From the NCBI RefSeq assembly GCF_000686805.1, contig NZ_KK366017.1, positions 1,409,183-1,473,182 of the forward strand: a stretch of DNA of 64,000 nt. Reading direction: 5' to 3'. This document shows positions 39,112 to 47,958 of the stretch, piece after piece. How positions within the stretch are numbered: the stretch's first letter is position 1; each line of letters starts with the position of its first letter. The notes under the pieces are model-generated. The model was not told where the DNA came from and ran no database searches. It saw nothing but the letters and a program-made list of their open reading frames with translations. The position numbers and the translations under genes were made by a program. Source of the DNA: Bacillus sp. UNC41MFS5. Its GTDB lineage: Bacteria > Bacillota > Bacilli > Bacillales_B > DSM-18226.

Positions 39112-39229
39112 ATGTTTTTGCTGAAATAACTATGCCATATAAAGACAACGTACTAAGCGGACATAAAATCTTCGTTACTGCTACATACTATAGTTATCAA
39201 AATATTTTAATGAATTGAGGGTTTTGAAA

Positions 39230-39367
39230 ATGAATGAAATGAGAAATACGAATCAAGTAGAAGAAGTAAATAAACACCTTAAAGAAATTCCCAAGGAAGT
39301 TGAAGAAAGAAGAATTAAAAATCAGCCTCAAACTGGTAAAAACGAGAAAGCCATTGAGCCGTTTTAA
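39230..39367 (+). CDS. Small charged protein, 45 aa
   Basis: ATG 39230 is nine bases after TGAGG. The product is strongly charged (EVNKHLKEIPKEVEERRIKN) and probably one helix. A good terminator follows and a Fur-like box precedes it, so it may be an iron-regulated small protein, though it does not resemble FbpA, FbpB or FbpC as far as I can judge. Confidence 0.5.
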   Translation: MNEMRNTNQVEEVNKHLKEIPKEVEERRIKNQPQTGKNEKAIEPF

Positions 39368-39425
39368 GCACATAAGAATTGTAGGTTTGCCACAAGTCTG
39401 AACTGTCGTGGTAAACAATAATAAA

Positions 39426-39460
39426 AGAGTATGGGGAATTTTCCCATACTCTGCTTTTAT
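39426..39460. terminator. Bidirectional terminator before madM
   Basis: AGAGTATGGG pairs with CCCATACTCT; T-rich on one side, A-rich on the other. It separates convergent genes. Confidence 0.82.
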
Positions 39461-39475
39461 TTTAATGAAGAGAGG

Positions 39476-40240
39476 TTATCCAAATATGAACTTAGTAGCC
39501 AAGAACAACACGGATGGACATAACAGACATCCTATACCTGTGTGAAACGTCGCTCCCATAGCACCATAAGGCACCAATTTAGGATTTGTTGCAGCTAGTC
39601 CGCCGGCAACACCGCTGGCAGTTCCCATGGCTCCGCCAAAAATAATAGCGGTTCTGGGATTGGTTAGACCCACAAACTTTGCCATATACGGTGTCGTAAG
39701 CATCACGGTAATGGATTTAATCACTCCTGCTGCAATACTAAGGGCCATTACCGTAGAATTTGCACCAATCGCTGCACCTGTAACAGGTCCAACAATATAA
39801 GTAATGGCACCTGCTCCAATGGTGGTTAAGCTGACTGGATCCTTGTAACCGAAGGCTAAAGCTACGGTAACCCCGACAATGAAAGGAACGACAGTACCGA
39901 CCAAGAGAGAAATCAGGCCAATTAAACCGACTTTTTTTATTTCCTCAAACCTTGCTCCAAAAACAGTGGCAACAATGGCAAAATCACGGAGCATGCCTCC
40001 ACCCATTAAGCCTATCCCTGAGAATAATGAAATATCAGCAAGACCTTTTTCGCCGCCGGTACTTAGCCCGCCGAAATAGGCAAGGACTAACCCAATTATA
40101 ATAGCAATAGCGGAACCATGCACTCTGCCTCTGGTAAACCTGCTCGAAATAAAATGGGAAATGTACATCGTAATTCCAATAACCGCAAATGCAGTAATAA
40201 GACCGTTATTCATCAATGAATTAAAAAACACTTCAAGCAT
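39476..40240 (-). CDS. madM: Malonate transporter subunit MadM
   Basis: 254 residues, about nine to ten transmembrane helices, rich in Gly (GAGAITYIVGPVTGAAIGAN, FGGAMGTASGVAGGLAATNP). MadL and MadM together form a sodium-dependent malonate carrier. It lies 14 bases after madL in one operon, divergent from the malonate decarboxylase genes, which supports substrate identity. Confidence 0.9.
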   Translation of the reverse strand: MLEVFFNSLMNNGLITAFAVIGITMYISHFISSRFTRGRVHGSAIAIIIGLVLAYFGGLSTGGEKGLADISLFSGIGLMGGGMLRDFAIVATVFGARFEEIKKVGLIGLISLLVGTVVPFIVGVTVALAFGYKDPVSLTTIGAGAITYIVGPVTGAAIGANSTVMALSIAAGVIKSITVMLTTPYMAKFVGLTNPRTAIIFGGAMGTASGVAGGLAATNPKLVPYGAMGATFHTGIGCLLCPSVLFLATKFIFG

Positions 40241-40254
40241 TTATTTCCCCCCTA

Positions 40255-40671
40255 TTATTTTGCTTTTAACTTCAAATTAGGTTCCATTAGACCTTCTTCT
40301 AAATCATTACTATCTTCCTTTTTTCCTACTTTATCTAAAAGCGGAATAAGTAAAAACATAATAATCACCGTAATAACCCCAGCAAGCAAGGCTAATGGCC
40401 CACCTTTTACCGCTGCAATTACGTTTTGCTGTGCAGCCATGGCGACAACAATTGGAATATACATAGCTCCCCAGAATTTCAAGCCCTCCTGTGACTTGAT
40501 ATTTAACTTCCCATTCTTAGTTAAGTATTCAATAAGCAGGAGTAGCATAAAAATGGAGATCCCTACACCACCTACGTTCGCCTTAACCCCAATTAGCTTT
40601 CCTAACAGATCTCCCAAGATTTGGCCTACTAAATAGGCAAAGGATAATAACGCAACACCATAAATGACCAT
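40255..40671 (-). CDS. madL: Malonate transporter subunit MadL
   Basis: 138 residues from ATG 40671 (AAAGGAG upstream), four transmembrane helices, opening MVIYGVALLSFAYLVGQILG. It carries the MadL signature GVKANVGGVGISIFMLLLL and MYIPIVVAMAAQQNV. It is first in the madLM operon. The charged tail (KKEDSNDLEEGL) is cytosolic. Confidence 0.9.
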   Translation of the reverse strand: MVIYGVALLSFAYLVGQILGDLLGKLIGVKANVGGVGISIFMLLLLIEYLTKNGKLNIKSQEGLKFWGAMYIPIVVAMAAQQNVIAAVKGGPLALLAGVITVIIMFLLIPLLDKVGKKEDSNDLEEGLMEPNLKLKAK

Positions 40672-40813
40672 AAAACATCTCCTTTTCGATTTTTTTGTGT
40701 TAGACAGATGGGACAAAATCTGTAATGCGGAGGAAAAAAACCAGATGTCGGTCTAGACTAAGATGAGAGATTGAATGCCTATGAGTTGGGGAAGCGTTTG
40801 CAAAATAGAAATC

Positions 40814-40827
40814 TACAGTCGACTGTA
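40814..40827. promoter_or_regulatory. GntR-type operator, copy 1
   Basis: TACAGTCGACTGTA is a perfect palindrome, preceded by GAAATC. The same GAAATC-ACAGTCGAC block recurs at 40931-40946. Confidence 0.7.
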
Positions 40828-40930
40828 TTCCTAGAATCCATAATAAAATGAGTGGAAACAAAGTGTCAATTTATTTTTTGTAATTTTCTAAAAATATTGA
40901 ATAATAAAAAATACCGAGTTATAATGATTA

Positions 40931-40949
40931 GAAATCGACAGTCGACCAA
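40931..40949. promoter_or_regulatory. GntR-type operator, copy 2
   Basis: GAAATCGACAGTCGACC lies 123 bases from copy 1, centre to centre, just before the gntR ribosome site. The pair spans the shared madLM/mdc promoter region. Confidence 0.65.
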
Positions 40950-40975
40950 ATTTACTCAGTAAAGGAGAATGGATC

Positions 40976-41623
40976 ATGAAATCTAAATTTGCTCAAAATG
41001 CGCTATCCAATCATATCGCCGAACATATAACCGAGCAAATCATAAAGGGAGAGTTAGGGCCGGGGGATAAGCTGGTCGAACATATTTATGCAGAGGAGTA
41101 TGGAACAAGCCGCGCTCCAGTAAGGGAGGCAATTTATTTACTGTCAATTGAAGGACTTGTGGAAAGAATCCCGCGGAAAGGAGCGGTTGTAAAGGACTAC
41201 ACGGAGAATGAAATTTATGACCTTCTTGAAATACGCAATATGCTTGAAACGATGGCCATCGAACGGATTCAGCGAAACGGGATCGATCAGGAATGCCTTC
41301 AAAAAATGGCTGCTATTTTAAAAGAAATGAAGGATATTACTGATGTTCATCAGTATACCCAATTAAATCACTCCTTTCATATGAAACTGGTGGAAATGAG
41401 TAAAAGTGAAACCATTAAAACGATGTATTCCCGCTTGGGTTGGCCTCTGCTTAGGATCCAGAGTCTTTCGTTCGCAAGTCAAGGAAACATTGAAAAATCA
41501 GTAAACGAACACGAAATGTTAATTGACCTTTTAACAAAGGGCAATATAGCAGAAGCCGCTAATCTTTTAAACTCTCATAACCAAGATGTTATCTCAAGTA
41601 TTCAAAGAAAGTTAGCTCAATAA
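40976..41623 (+). CDS. GntR family (FCD domain) regulator of malonate genes
   Basis: 215 residues. The N-terminal winged helix has IIKGELGPGDKLVEHIYAEE, YGTSRAPVREAIYLLSIEGL and VERIPRKGAVV; the C-terminal FCD effector domain (about 80-210) has EIRNMLETMAIE, LNHSFHMKLVEMS and VNEHEMLIDLL, whose Asp/His residues bind metal. It is probably the functional equivalent of MdcY, repressing until malonate appears. Its gene begins the mdc operon next to two operator copies. GGAG precedes ATG 40976. Confidence 0.88.
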   Translation: MKSKFAQNALSNHIAEHITEQIIKGELGPGDKLVEHIYAEEYGTSRAPVREAIYLLSIEGLVERIPRKGAVVKDYTENEIYDLLEIRNMLETMAIERIQRNGIDQECLQKMAAILKEMKDITDVHQYTQLNHSFHMKLVEMSKSETIKTMYSRLGWPLLRIQSLSFASQGNIEKSVNEHEMLIDLLTKGNIAEAANLLNSHNQDVISSIQRKLAQ

Positions 41624-41638
41624 AAGGTGGTGGGGGAT

Positions 41639-42550
41639 TTGAAAATTGTTTTTACATTTCCCGGCCAAGGAGCACAAATACCGGGAATGCTTCAGGATGT
41701 GCCACATTATGTTCAGAAGGCGGAAAGGATCATCGGCGTATCTATACTAGATGATGAAAAGGCATTTCACTCTACTCTCTGGATTCAACTGGCGCTTTTT
41801 TTAAAAGGTGTAGCGGTGGCCGAGCGATTAATCGAGAAAAATGTCTATCCTCAATTTGTTGCCGGCCACTCCATTGGGGCTTTTGCAGCTGCTGTCATAT
41901 CAGGTGTACTTACATTTGAAGATGCCCTCAAAATAGTATGGCATCGAGCAAAACGAATGGATGAAGCATATCCCGAAGGTTATGGAATGGGTGCTATTTG
42001 CGGTCTGACTGAAAGGGAAGTTAAAAAAGCGGTTGACCTTGCTTTTAATGTACAATTCCCTGTTCATCTTTCTAATATTAATGCTGAACAGCAAATTGCT
42101 GTATCAGGTTCTTGGCAGGGGATTGAAAAAACCTTTCAGTTTGCACAACAATTTGGAGCTCGGAAAACAACAATATTGCAAGTACCTATCCCTTCTCATT
42201 CCCCTTTGATGGCTGAACTTTCAGAAGAACTGCTGGATTTAATCAGAAAAGTACCCATAAATGATGCCAATATTCCTTACCTGGCCAATCGTACGGGGAG
42301 AATGTTAAGAGATAAGAATAAAATTTCGGAAGATCTGGCACTAAATGTTGCTTATCCTGTTCGCTGGAATGACATGACAGAAGTGTGTGTGGAATCTGGA
42401 GCAGATTGTTTTATTGAAATGCCGCCAGGTCATGTTCTCTCCAATCTTGTTAAGCAGGCCCATAAAACCACTCGTCAAATCGTTGTAGATGAGGTTGGCT
42501 TGGAAGCGACGCAATATCTAATAAAAAAATGGAAGGAGCAAGATGAATGA
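41639..42550 (+). CDS. mdcH: Malonate decarboxylase, malonyl-CoA:ACP transacylase subunit
   Basis: 303 residues from TTG 41639, after a GGTGGTGGGGG site (an in-frame GTG at 41627 has none). FTFPGQGAQIPGML is the oxyanion loop and FVAGHSIGAFAAAVISG carries the active-site Ser. MdcH loads malonyl onto the acyl carrier subunit during activation of the enzyme. It overlaps mdcA by four bases. Confidence 0.88.
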   Translation: MKIVFTFPGQGAQIPGMLQDVPHYVQKAERIIGVSILDDEKAFHSTLWIQLALFLKGVAVAERLIEKNVYPQFVAGHSIGAFAAAVISGVLTFEDALKIVWHRAKRMDEAYPEGYGMGAICGLTEREVKKAVDLAFNVQFPVHLSNINAEQQIAVSGSWQGIEKTFQFAQQFGARKTTILQVPIPSHSPLMAELSEELLDLIRKVPINDANIPYLANRTGRMLRDKNKISEDLALNVAYPVRWNDMTEVCVESGADCFIEMPPGHVLSNLVKQAHKTTRQIVVDEVGLEATQYLIKKWKEQDE

Positions 42551-44193
42551 AAAAAATAACACGCTCATGGACACAGAAACGTGATCGGAAATTAGAAAAA
42601 TTAGAAAGAATAAACAGCCTGCTGGATGGAAAATTCATCGACACCTCACGCATTGTAGAAGTAATGGAAGCGCTTATCGAGCCGGGTTCAAAGGTAGTTT
42701 TAGAAGGGGATAACCAAAAACAGGCTTCCTTTTTATCTCAAAAACTATTAGAGGTGAATCCATCCAAAGTAAATGAACTGCATATGATTATGTCAAGTAT
42801 TTCTAGACCTGAACATTTGGATATTTTTGAAAGAGGAATTGCTGAACGGATTGATTTTTCCTATTGTGGTTCACAAAGTTTACGGGTTGCACAAATGGTG
42901 GAAGATGGCACCTTGAAATTAGGAGATATTCATACTTACCTAGAATTATTTGGCCGTCTATTTGTTGATTTAATTCCAGATGTCGCACTGGTTGCTGCAG
43001 ACAAAGCAGATAAAGATGGGAACTTATTTACAGGGAACAATACAGAAGAAACACCAACCATTGTTGAGGCGGCTGCATTTAAAGACGGAATCGTGATTGT
43101 TCAGGTGAATGAAATCGTGGATGAACTGCCTCGAGTGGATATTCCGGCTTCATGGGTAGATGTTGTGGTGAAAGCAGACAAACCGTATGTGCTAGAGGCA
43201 CTTTTTACTCGTGATCCCCAAAATATTACGGAATTACAGATCCTGATGGGAATGATGTCCATTAAAGGAATCTATGGAAAGCATCAAGTACAGTCACTCA
43301 ATCATGGAATTGGATTTAACACCGCTGCCATTGAACTTTTATTACCTACATACGGTGAACAGCTTGGTTTAAAAGGGAAAATCGCGAAGCACTGGACCTT
43401 AAATCCTCATCCCACGTTGATCCCGGCCATTGAATGTGGATGGATAGAAAGTATTCATAGCTTTGGCGGTGAAGTAGGAATGGAAAAATATATTGCGGCC
43501 CGTCCGGATATATTTTTTGTAGGAAAAGATGGTTCCATGCGTTCCAACCGGGCTATTTCCCAAGTCGCAGGACAATTCGCTGTTGATATGTTTATTGGCT
43601 CCACACTTCAAATGGATCGGGAAGGAAACTCTTCAACGGTTACAGCCGGCCGTCTCTCAGGTTTTGGCGGGGCACCAAACATGGGTCATGATCCGCGAGG
43701 ACGCAGGCATTCAACAGCAGCTTGGCTGGATATGATTGAAAATCCGCATGAACTTTCAAAAGGCAAAAAATTAGTTGTTCAAATGGTTGAAACATTTGGT
43801 TCAAATAAAAAGCCAGTATTTGTAGAAAAATTAGATGCTATTAAAGTTCGTAATGAAGCTGGACTTGCCATCGCACCTGTTATGATTTACGGGGATGATG
43901 TGACACATGTTGTAACAGAAGAGGGGATTTCTTATCTTTATAAAGCAGAAGGCATTGACGAGCGGAAAAAAGCACTGGCAGCCATTGCAGGGGTTACACC
44001 TTTTGGAATGGAAAGTAATGAAAAAGAAGTAAAGAAATTACGTGAAAAAGGGATTGTCGCTTATCCGGAGGATCTTGGTATTTCAAGGGTACAAGCAAAA
44101 CGTTCACTGCTTGCAGCACAATCCATTAGTGACTTAGTGAAATGGTCAGATGGTTTGTATGAACCTACGTCCAAATTCAGGAGCTGGTCTTAA
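42547..44193 (+). CDS. mdcA: Malonate decarboxylase alpha subunit (acetyl-S-ACP:malonate ACP transferase)
   Basis: 548 residues, a CoA-transferase fold. LSGFGGAPNMGHDPRGRRHS and GGEVGMEKYIAARPDIFFVG are MdcA-specific blocks. It exchanges acetyl for malonyl on the carrier protein, the first half of the cycle malonate to acetate plus CO2. The start overlaps mdcH and the stop lies one base before mdcB, so the genes are tightly coupled. Confidence 0.94.
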   Translation: MKKITRSWTQKRDRKLEKLERINSLLDGKFIDTSRIVEVMEALIEPGSKVVLEGDNQKQASFLSQKLLEVNPSKVNELHMIMSSISRPEHLDIFERGIAERIDFSYCGSQSLRVAQMVEDGTLKLGDIHTYLELFGRLFVDLIPDVALVAADKADKDGNLFTGNNTEETPTIVEAAAFKDGIVIVQVNEIVDELPRVDIPASWVDVVVKADKPYVLEALFTRDPQNITELQILMGMMSIKGIYGKHQVQSLNHGIGFNTAAIELLLPTYGEQLGLKGKIAKHWTLNPHPTLIPAIECGWIESIHSFGGEVGMEKYIAARPDIFFVGKDGSMRSNRAISQVAGQFAVDMFIGSTLQMDREGNSSTVTAGRLSGFGGAPNMGHDPRGRRHSTAAWLDMIENPHELSKGKKLVVQMVETFGSNKKPVFVEKLDAIKVRNEAGLAIAPVMIYGDDVTHVVTEEGISYLYKAEGIDERKKALAAIAGVTPFGMESNEKEVKKLREKGIVAYPEDLGISRVQAKRSLLAAQSISDLVKWSDGLYEPTSKFRSWS

Positions 44194-44194
44194 A

Positions 44195-45019
44195 ATGCTC
44201 ACCCTTAATCAAGCAATCACTGGTAAGGAGTTGGCATCCAAAGCGGTAAAAGCATTAATAGATGAAGCCCTTTTGACACCTAAGCCAGGATTAGTAGATG
44301 CAGGTAATAGTGGATCCCACTCTGATATGTCCATTGATCTCATGCTGCAATCCGCACAAGCATTAGAAACAACTTTCAGAGAAATAGCAAACGTTTCTTA
44401 TCTTCACCCTGTCAATCAAGAGCTGCGTGAGAGAATTGCTTTTATCGGAAGGAAAGGAGAGAAGGAGATGCTTTTAGCTACAGGGGGAGTCAATACACAT
44501 AAAGGAGCTATTTGGGCAATCGGATTATTGACAAGTGCAAGAGCTGTCTTTCCAGAAGAACATGATCCATATAAAATCTTGGAGACTGCTGGCAAGATTG
44601 CCTCTTTCAAGGATCGATATGACCCGGCACTTAAGACCCATGGGCAAGCAGTTAAGAAAAAATACCGGGTCATGAGCGCGAAAGATGAAGCACAACATGG
44701 ATTTCCTACGATACGAAATGCGGGATTACCTGCTTTGCTTAGAGCAAGAAAGGCAGGAAGGTCTGAGCAAGAAGCTCGTATTGAATCCCTGCTTGCACTC
44801 ATGGCTTCAGTAGATGATACATGCATCTTGCACCGTGGAAAATGGTCAGATTTAATAGAAATTAAGCGATTGGCAAAAGAGTTTTTGTTGTGGGATGGTT
44901 TTGAAACAATCATAGGCAGAAAGACTTTTGACCGTTTAACGGAATTCTGTGAATCTAGAAGACTCTCTCCTGGGGGAAGTGCAGATTTATTGGCTGCCAC
45001 TTTGTTTTTAATAAGTTAA
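44195..45019 (+). CDS. mdcB: Triphosphoribosyl-dephospho-CoA synthase
   Basis: 274 residues from ATG 44195, eleven bases after CAGGAG. LLTPKPGLVDAGNSGSHSDM and TGGVNTHKGAIWAIGLL are the CitG/MdcB signatures; SPGGSADLLAATLFL closes the protein. It makes the precursor of the 2'-(5''-phosphoribosyl)-3'-dephospho-CoA prosthetic group from ATP and dephospho-CoA. Confidence 0.92.
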   Translation: MLTLNQAITGKELASKAVKALIDEALLTPKPGLVDAGNSGSHSDMSIDLMLQSAQALETTFREIANVSYLHPVNQELRERIAFIGRKGEKEMLLATGGVNTHKGAIWAIGLLTSARAVFPEEHDPYKILETAGKIASFKDRYDPALKTHGQAVKKKYRVMSAKDEAQHGFPTIRNAGLPALLRARKAGRSEQEARIESLLALMASVDDTCILHRGKWSDLIEIKRLAKEFLLWDGFETIIGRKTFDRLTEFCESRRLSPGGSADLLAATLFLIS

Positions 45020-45045
45020 TAGTAAAATTTCGGAGGTGGACTGGA

Positions 45046-45345
45046 ATGGAAAAACTACAATTTGAGTATATAACTTCACAACCTATTGAAAAAGCAGCAC
45101 ATATAGGTGTCGTTGGGTCGGGGGATTTAGAAATTATCCTTGAACCGATACAAGGAAACAAAACAGAGGTCAATATCCTAACAGGTAGTGATGGATTTAG
45201 GGATATATGGAAAAATGTGTTAACCCGTTTCCTTAACAGATATCCAATTACTGCAAAAATAACCATACATGATTTTGGCGCTACACCAGGTGTGGTTACG
45301 TTAAGGTTAACCCAAGCGTTGGAGGTGCTTGAGCATGCTGAATAG
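45046..45345 (+). CDS. mdcC: Malonate decarboxylase acyl carrier subunit (delta)
   Basis: 99 residues. Ser25 in GVVGSGDLEIILEP is at the position to which the phosphoribosyl-dephospho-CoA group is attached in characterised MdcC. The family block TRFLNRYPITAKITIHDFGA and GVVTLRLTQALE follow. GGAGGTGG precedes ATG 45046. The last ten bases overlap the start of mdcDE. Confidence 0.93.
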   Translation: MEKLQFEYITSQPIEKAAHIGVVGSGDLEIILEPIQGNKTEVNILTGSDGFRDIWKNVLTRFLNRYPITAKITIHDFGATPGVVTLRLTQALEVLEHAE

Positions 45346-47029
45346 CTTTGTAGAATTGAATGGACGCGATCGGGCAAAAGCGTTACTTGACAAAGGGACT
45401 TTTCGGGAACTGCTTGGTCCATTAGATAGAATGGAATCACCACACTTAGAACCTCAAGGGATCGTTCCCCAGAGTGATGATGGCATTATCTTGGCTCTTG
45501 GTCAAATCAACGCGAAAAATGTTCTCATCATTTCGATGGAAGGTGCTTTTCAAGGCGGGGGGATAGGAGAAGTTAGTGGAGCAAAAATCTCAGCCTCACT
45601 TGAATTGGCTCTTGAAGAAAATAAACAAGGTAAAACCATTTATCCTATCATGATATTTGATACGGGTGGTGTCCGTTTACAAGAAGCGAATTATGGCTTG
45701 CTTTCTATTTCTGAAATTGGCAATCAAATTGTGGCACTGCGAAACTATGTACCAGTCGTTGGAATTATTCCCGGCCGGATAGGTGCTTTTGGTGGAATGT
45801 CCATTACAGCCGAGCTATTTACCACGTTAATTGCCACTAATAAAGCGCGTTTAGGATTAAATGGTCCAGAAGTGATTGAACAAGAAGCGGGTGTAATTGA
45901 ATTTGATTCAAGTGATCAAGCTTTAATTTGGAATACAATCGGATCGAATCAGCGGCTTAAAACAGGATTAGTAGATGCTGTGGTGGAAGATGATACGGAG
46001 GTCATTATTCATAACATTGATTCAGCCTTAACTACTAAAGAAAATCCAGCCAAATCGGAACAAATTGATTTCTATCTAACCTTAATAAATGACATCGATT
46101 TATCCTTAGAATGGACACCAGAAAAGTATACGTTCTATTTTAAACAGCTTCAGCCGGTTCAACAAGATGTTCCGATCGCGAGAGAAGGGCATTCAGCTTA
46201 TTCAAACAGCAGAGGATATAAATGGTTCTCCTATCTAACAGGTATCGTTTATCCAACAAGTTCCGTCCCATCGGTATTAGCTGCGGATATTGAAAAGAAT
46301 GGTCAATTGTGCCGGTATATTTCCATTGTTCCAGATCCAAATAATAAATTTCCTCGTGTACGTAATGGGGAAGTAGGTCTGTTGGAAGGATGGACGGTTG
46401 CACAAGTTGTACGGGATGTGATTCAACAAGATGAAAACAAAGAGGATAAACGCCCGATTATTGCTATTATTGATGTTCCAAGTCAAGCCTATGGCTATAA
46501 GGAAGAATTGATTGGGATTAACTTAGCGTTGGCAGCAAGTGCAGACGCTTATGCAACAGCGCGGCAAAAGGGACATCCTGTTATTGGGTTGATTGTAGGG
46601 AACGCTATTTCAGGCGGCTTTTTAGCGCATGGGCTGCAGTCGAATCGGCTTATTGCATTAGACGATGAAAAAATTACAATTCAAGCGATGTCAAAAGCTT
46701 CGGCTGCCCGAGTTACAAAACGTACCATTGCAGAACTGGAGGAAGCGACGAAAAAGGTACCTGCGATGGCATATGATGTTCGCAGCTATAGTACATTAGG
46801 TGCATTATACAAATTGGTTTCAAATATTAATCCTGATCAACCAACAGAGCAAAATATTGAAGAAATAGAACAAACTTTGGTGGAAGCAATTAATAACGTG
46901 AAAGGCACTGTAACAGATTTAAGTTTCCGGCTAAAAACAAAATCAGCATTAGCTGGGGGACGTGCTGCAACAATTAAGGTTCGGGAGCTGTTGAAAGAAC
47001 AATGGAAATTCGACCACATGATCTTATAG
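45335..47029 (+). CDS. mdcDE: Malonate decarboxylase beta-gamma fusion
   Basis: 564 residues from ATG 45335 (GGAGGTG seven bases upstream, inside mdcC). Residues 1-270 match the beta subunit MdcD: GGGIGEVSGAKISASLELAL, FDTGGVRLQEANYGL, GRIGAFGGMSITAELFTTLI. Residues about 285-564 match the gamma subunit MdcE: GVRNGEVGL-like VRNGEVGLLEGWTVAQVV and GNAISGGFLAHGLQSNRLIA. The two crotonase-fold subunits together decarboxylate malonyl-S-ACP without biotin. They are separate genes in Klebsiella and Pseudomonas. The stop overlaps mdcG. Confidence 0.92.
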   Translation: MLNSFVELNGRDRAKALLDKGTFRELLGPLDRMESPHLEPQGIVPQSDDGIILALGQINAKNVLIISMEGAFQGGGIGEVSGAKISASLELALEENKQGKTIYPIMIFDTGGVRLQEANYGLLSISEIGNQIVALRNYVPVVGIIPGRIGAFGGMSITAELFTTLIATNKARLGLNGPEVIEQEAGVIEFDSSDQALIWNTIGSNQRLKTGLVDAVVEDDTEVIIHNIDSALTTKENPAKSEQIDFYLTLINDIDLSLEWTPEKYTFYFKQLQPVQQDVPIAREGHSAYSNSRGYKWFSYLTGIVYPTSSVPSVLAADIEKNGQLCRYISIVPDPNNKFPRVRNGEVGLLEGWTVAQVVRDVIQQDENKEDKRPIIAIIDVPSQAYGYKEELIGINLALAASADAYATARQKGHPVIGLIVGNAISGGFLAHGLQSNRLIALDDEKITIQAMSKASAARVTKRTIAELEEATKKVPAMAYDVRSYSTLGALYKLVSNINPDQPTEQNIEEIEQTLVEAINNVKGTVTDLSFRLKTKSALAGGRAATIKVRELLKEQWKFDHMIL

Positions 47030-47655
47030 AAATATCAGATCTATCCCTATTGAAATGGAATGAAGGGAATGATTGGGCAGGTCCCTCTTTGGAACGTACT
47101 CCCTTCGTAGTTGTTCGCCGTGCGGAAAGGCCTAATCAGGATTATATCCCCGTTGGAATTCGGGGATATAATCGCAATCAGCGTGAAGCTGCATTCCTTC
47201 ATCAAAATGGTGTTATAAACATCCTTTCTCCTTATTGGTTGAAAGAACAAAAAATGTGGCAAAAATTAAATGATGAAAGAAAACAGCTGCCTGCTATAGC
47301 TGTAATGGATATAGTAATGGAAATCATGTCGGATTGGCGCTGGGGTCCTACTGGGAGTGCCGGTTTTGAAATGGCTACTGGATATCCAGCTTTGAAAGTA
47401 ACAAGTGATCTCGATCTGGTGATAAATTCGCCGCAGGAATTTGATTTTTACAAAGCAAAAAAACTGCTTCAAACATTAGATACATTAAGTATTCGGATTG
47501 ATATTCAAGTGGAGACGGGGAATGGTGCGTTTTTATTACGAGAATTTATTGAGCAACGGACGAAAACGGTGGTTCTACGCACAAATTCTGGTCCCAAGCT
47601 AGTGAGAAATCCATGGGATTTTACCTTATTATCCGAAACAAAACTTGGACAGTAA
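47002..47655 (+). CDS. mdcG: Malonate decarboxylase holo-ACP synthase
   Basis: 217 residues. GPTGSAGFEMATGYPALKVT followed by SDLDLVI is the nucleotidyltransferase active-site block. MdcG transfers the phosphoribosyl-dephospho-CoA group to MdcC. It overlaps mdcDE by 28 bases and is the last gene of the operon, before a terminator. With MdcH, A, B, C, DE and G the enzyme set is complete. Confidence 0.92.
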   Translation: MEIRPHDLIEISDLSLLKWNEGNDWAGPSLERTPFVVVRRAERPNQDYIPVGIRGYNRNQREAAFLHQNGVINILSPYWLKEQKMWQKLNDERKQLPAIAVMDIVMEIMSDWRWGPTGSAGFEMATGYPALKVTSDLDLVINSPQEFDFYKAKKLLQTLDTLSIRIDIQVETGNGAFLLREFIEQRTKTVVLRTNSGPKLVRNPWDFTLLSETKLGQ

Positions 47656-47712
47656 GAGTAAAATAATAAAAAAATAGAGAGATCAATTCAACAAATAAAA
47701 AAGTATTCTTTT

Positions 47713-47744
47713 TCCCAAGTGTAAACTAGTAACTTGGGATTTTA
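47713..47744 (+). terminator. Terminator of the mdc operon
   Basis: TCCCAAGT pairs with ACTTGGGA around an 11-base loop, then TTTTATT. Confidence 0.75.
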
Positions 47745-47892
47745 TTATCTTTATAAGTTGAACTAATGATTTATCGTAAATACTTCAACTTAATACAAAT
47801 ACGATCGATAATTTCGACACGACCCTTTTAGCTTACTGGAGGGGTTTTTACATCCAACTTAACAAACGCTACTGCGATCCCCTTTCATATTA

Positions 47893-47913
47893 AACTAAAG
47901 GGCAGTTTAATAA
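47893..47913 (+). repeat. Half copy of the dispersed repeat
   Basis: ACTAAAGGGCAGTTTAATAAG matches the right-hand segment of the copies at 56-63 kb, without the hairpin. Confidence 0.45.
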
Positions 47914-47921
47914 GAGTTTTA

Positions 47922-47951
47922 TTTAAAAAGGAACCGCGATTGGCGATTCCT
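47922..47951 (-). terminator. Terminator of the COG4705-like gene
   Basis: On the minus strand GGAATCGCC and GCGGTTCC form the stem, followed by TTTTTA. Confidence 0.7.
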
Positions 47952-47958
47952 AAGATTA

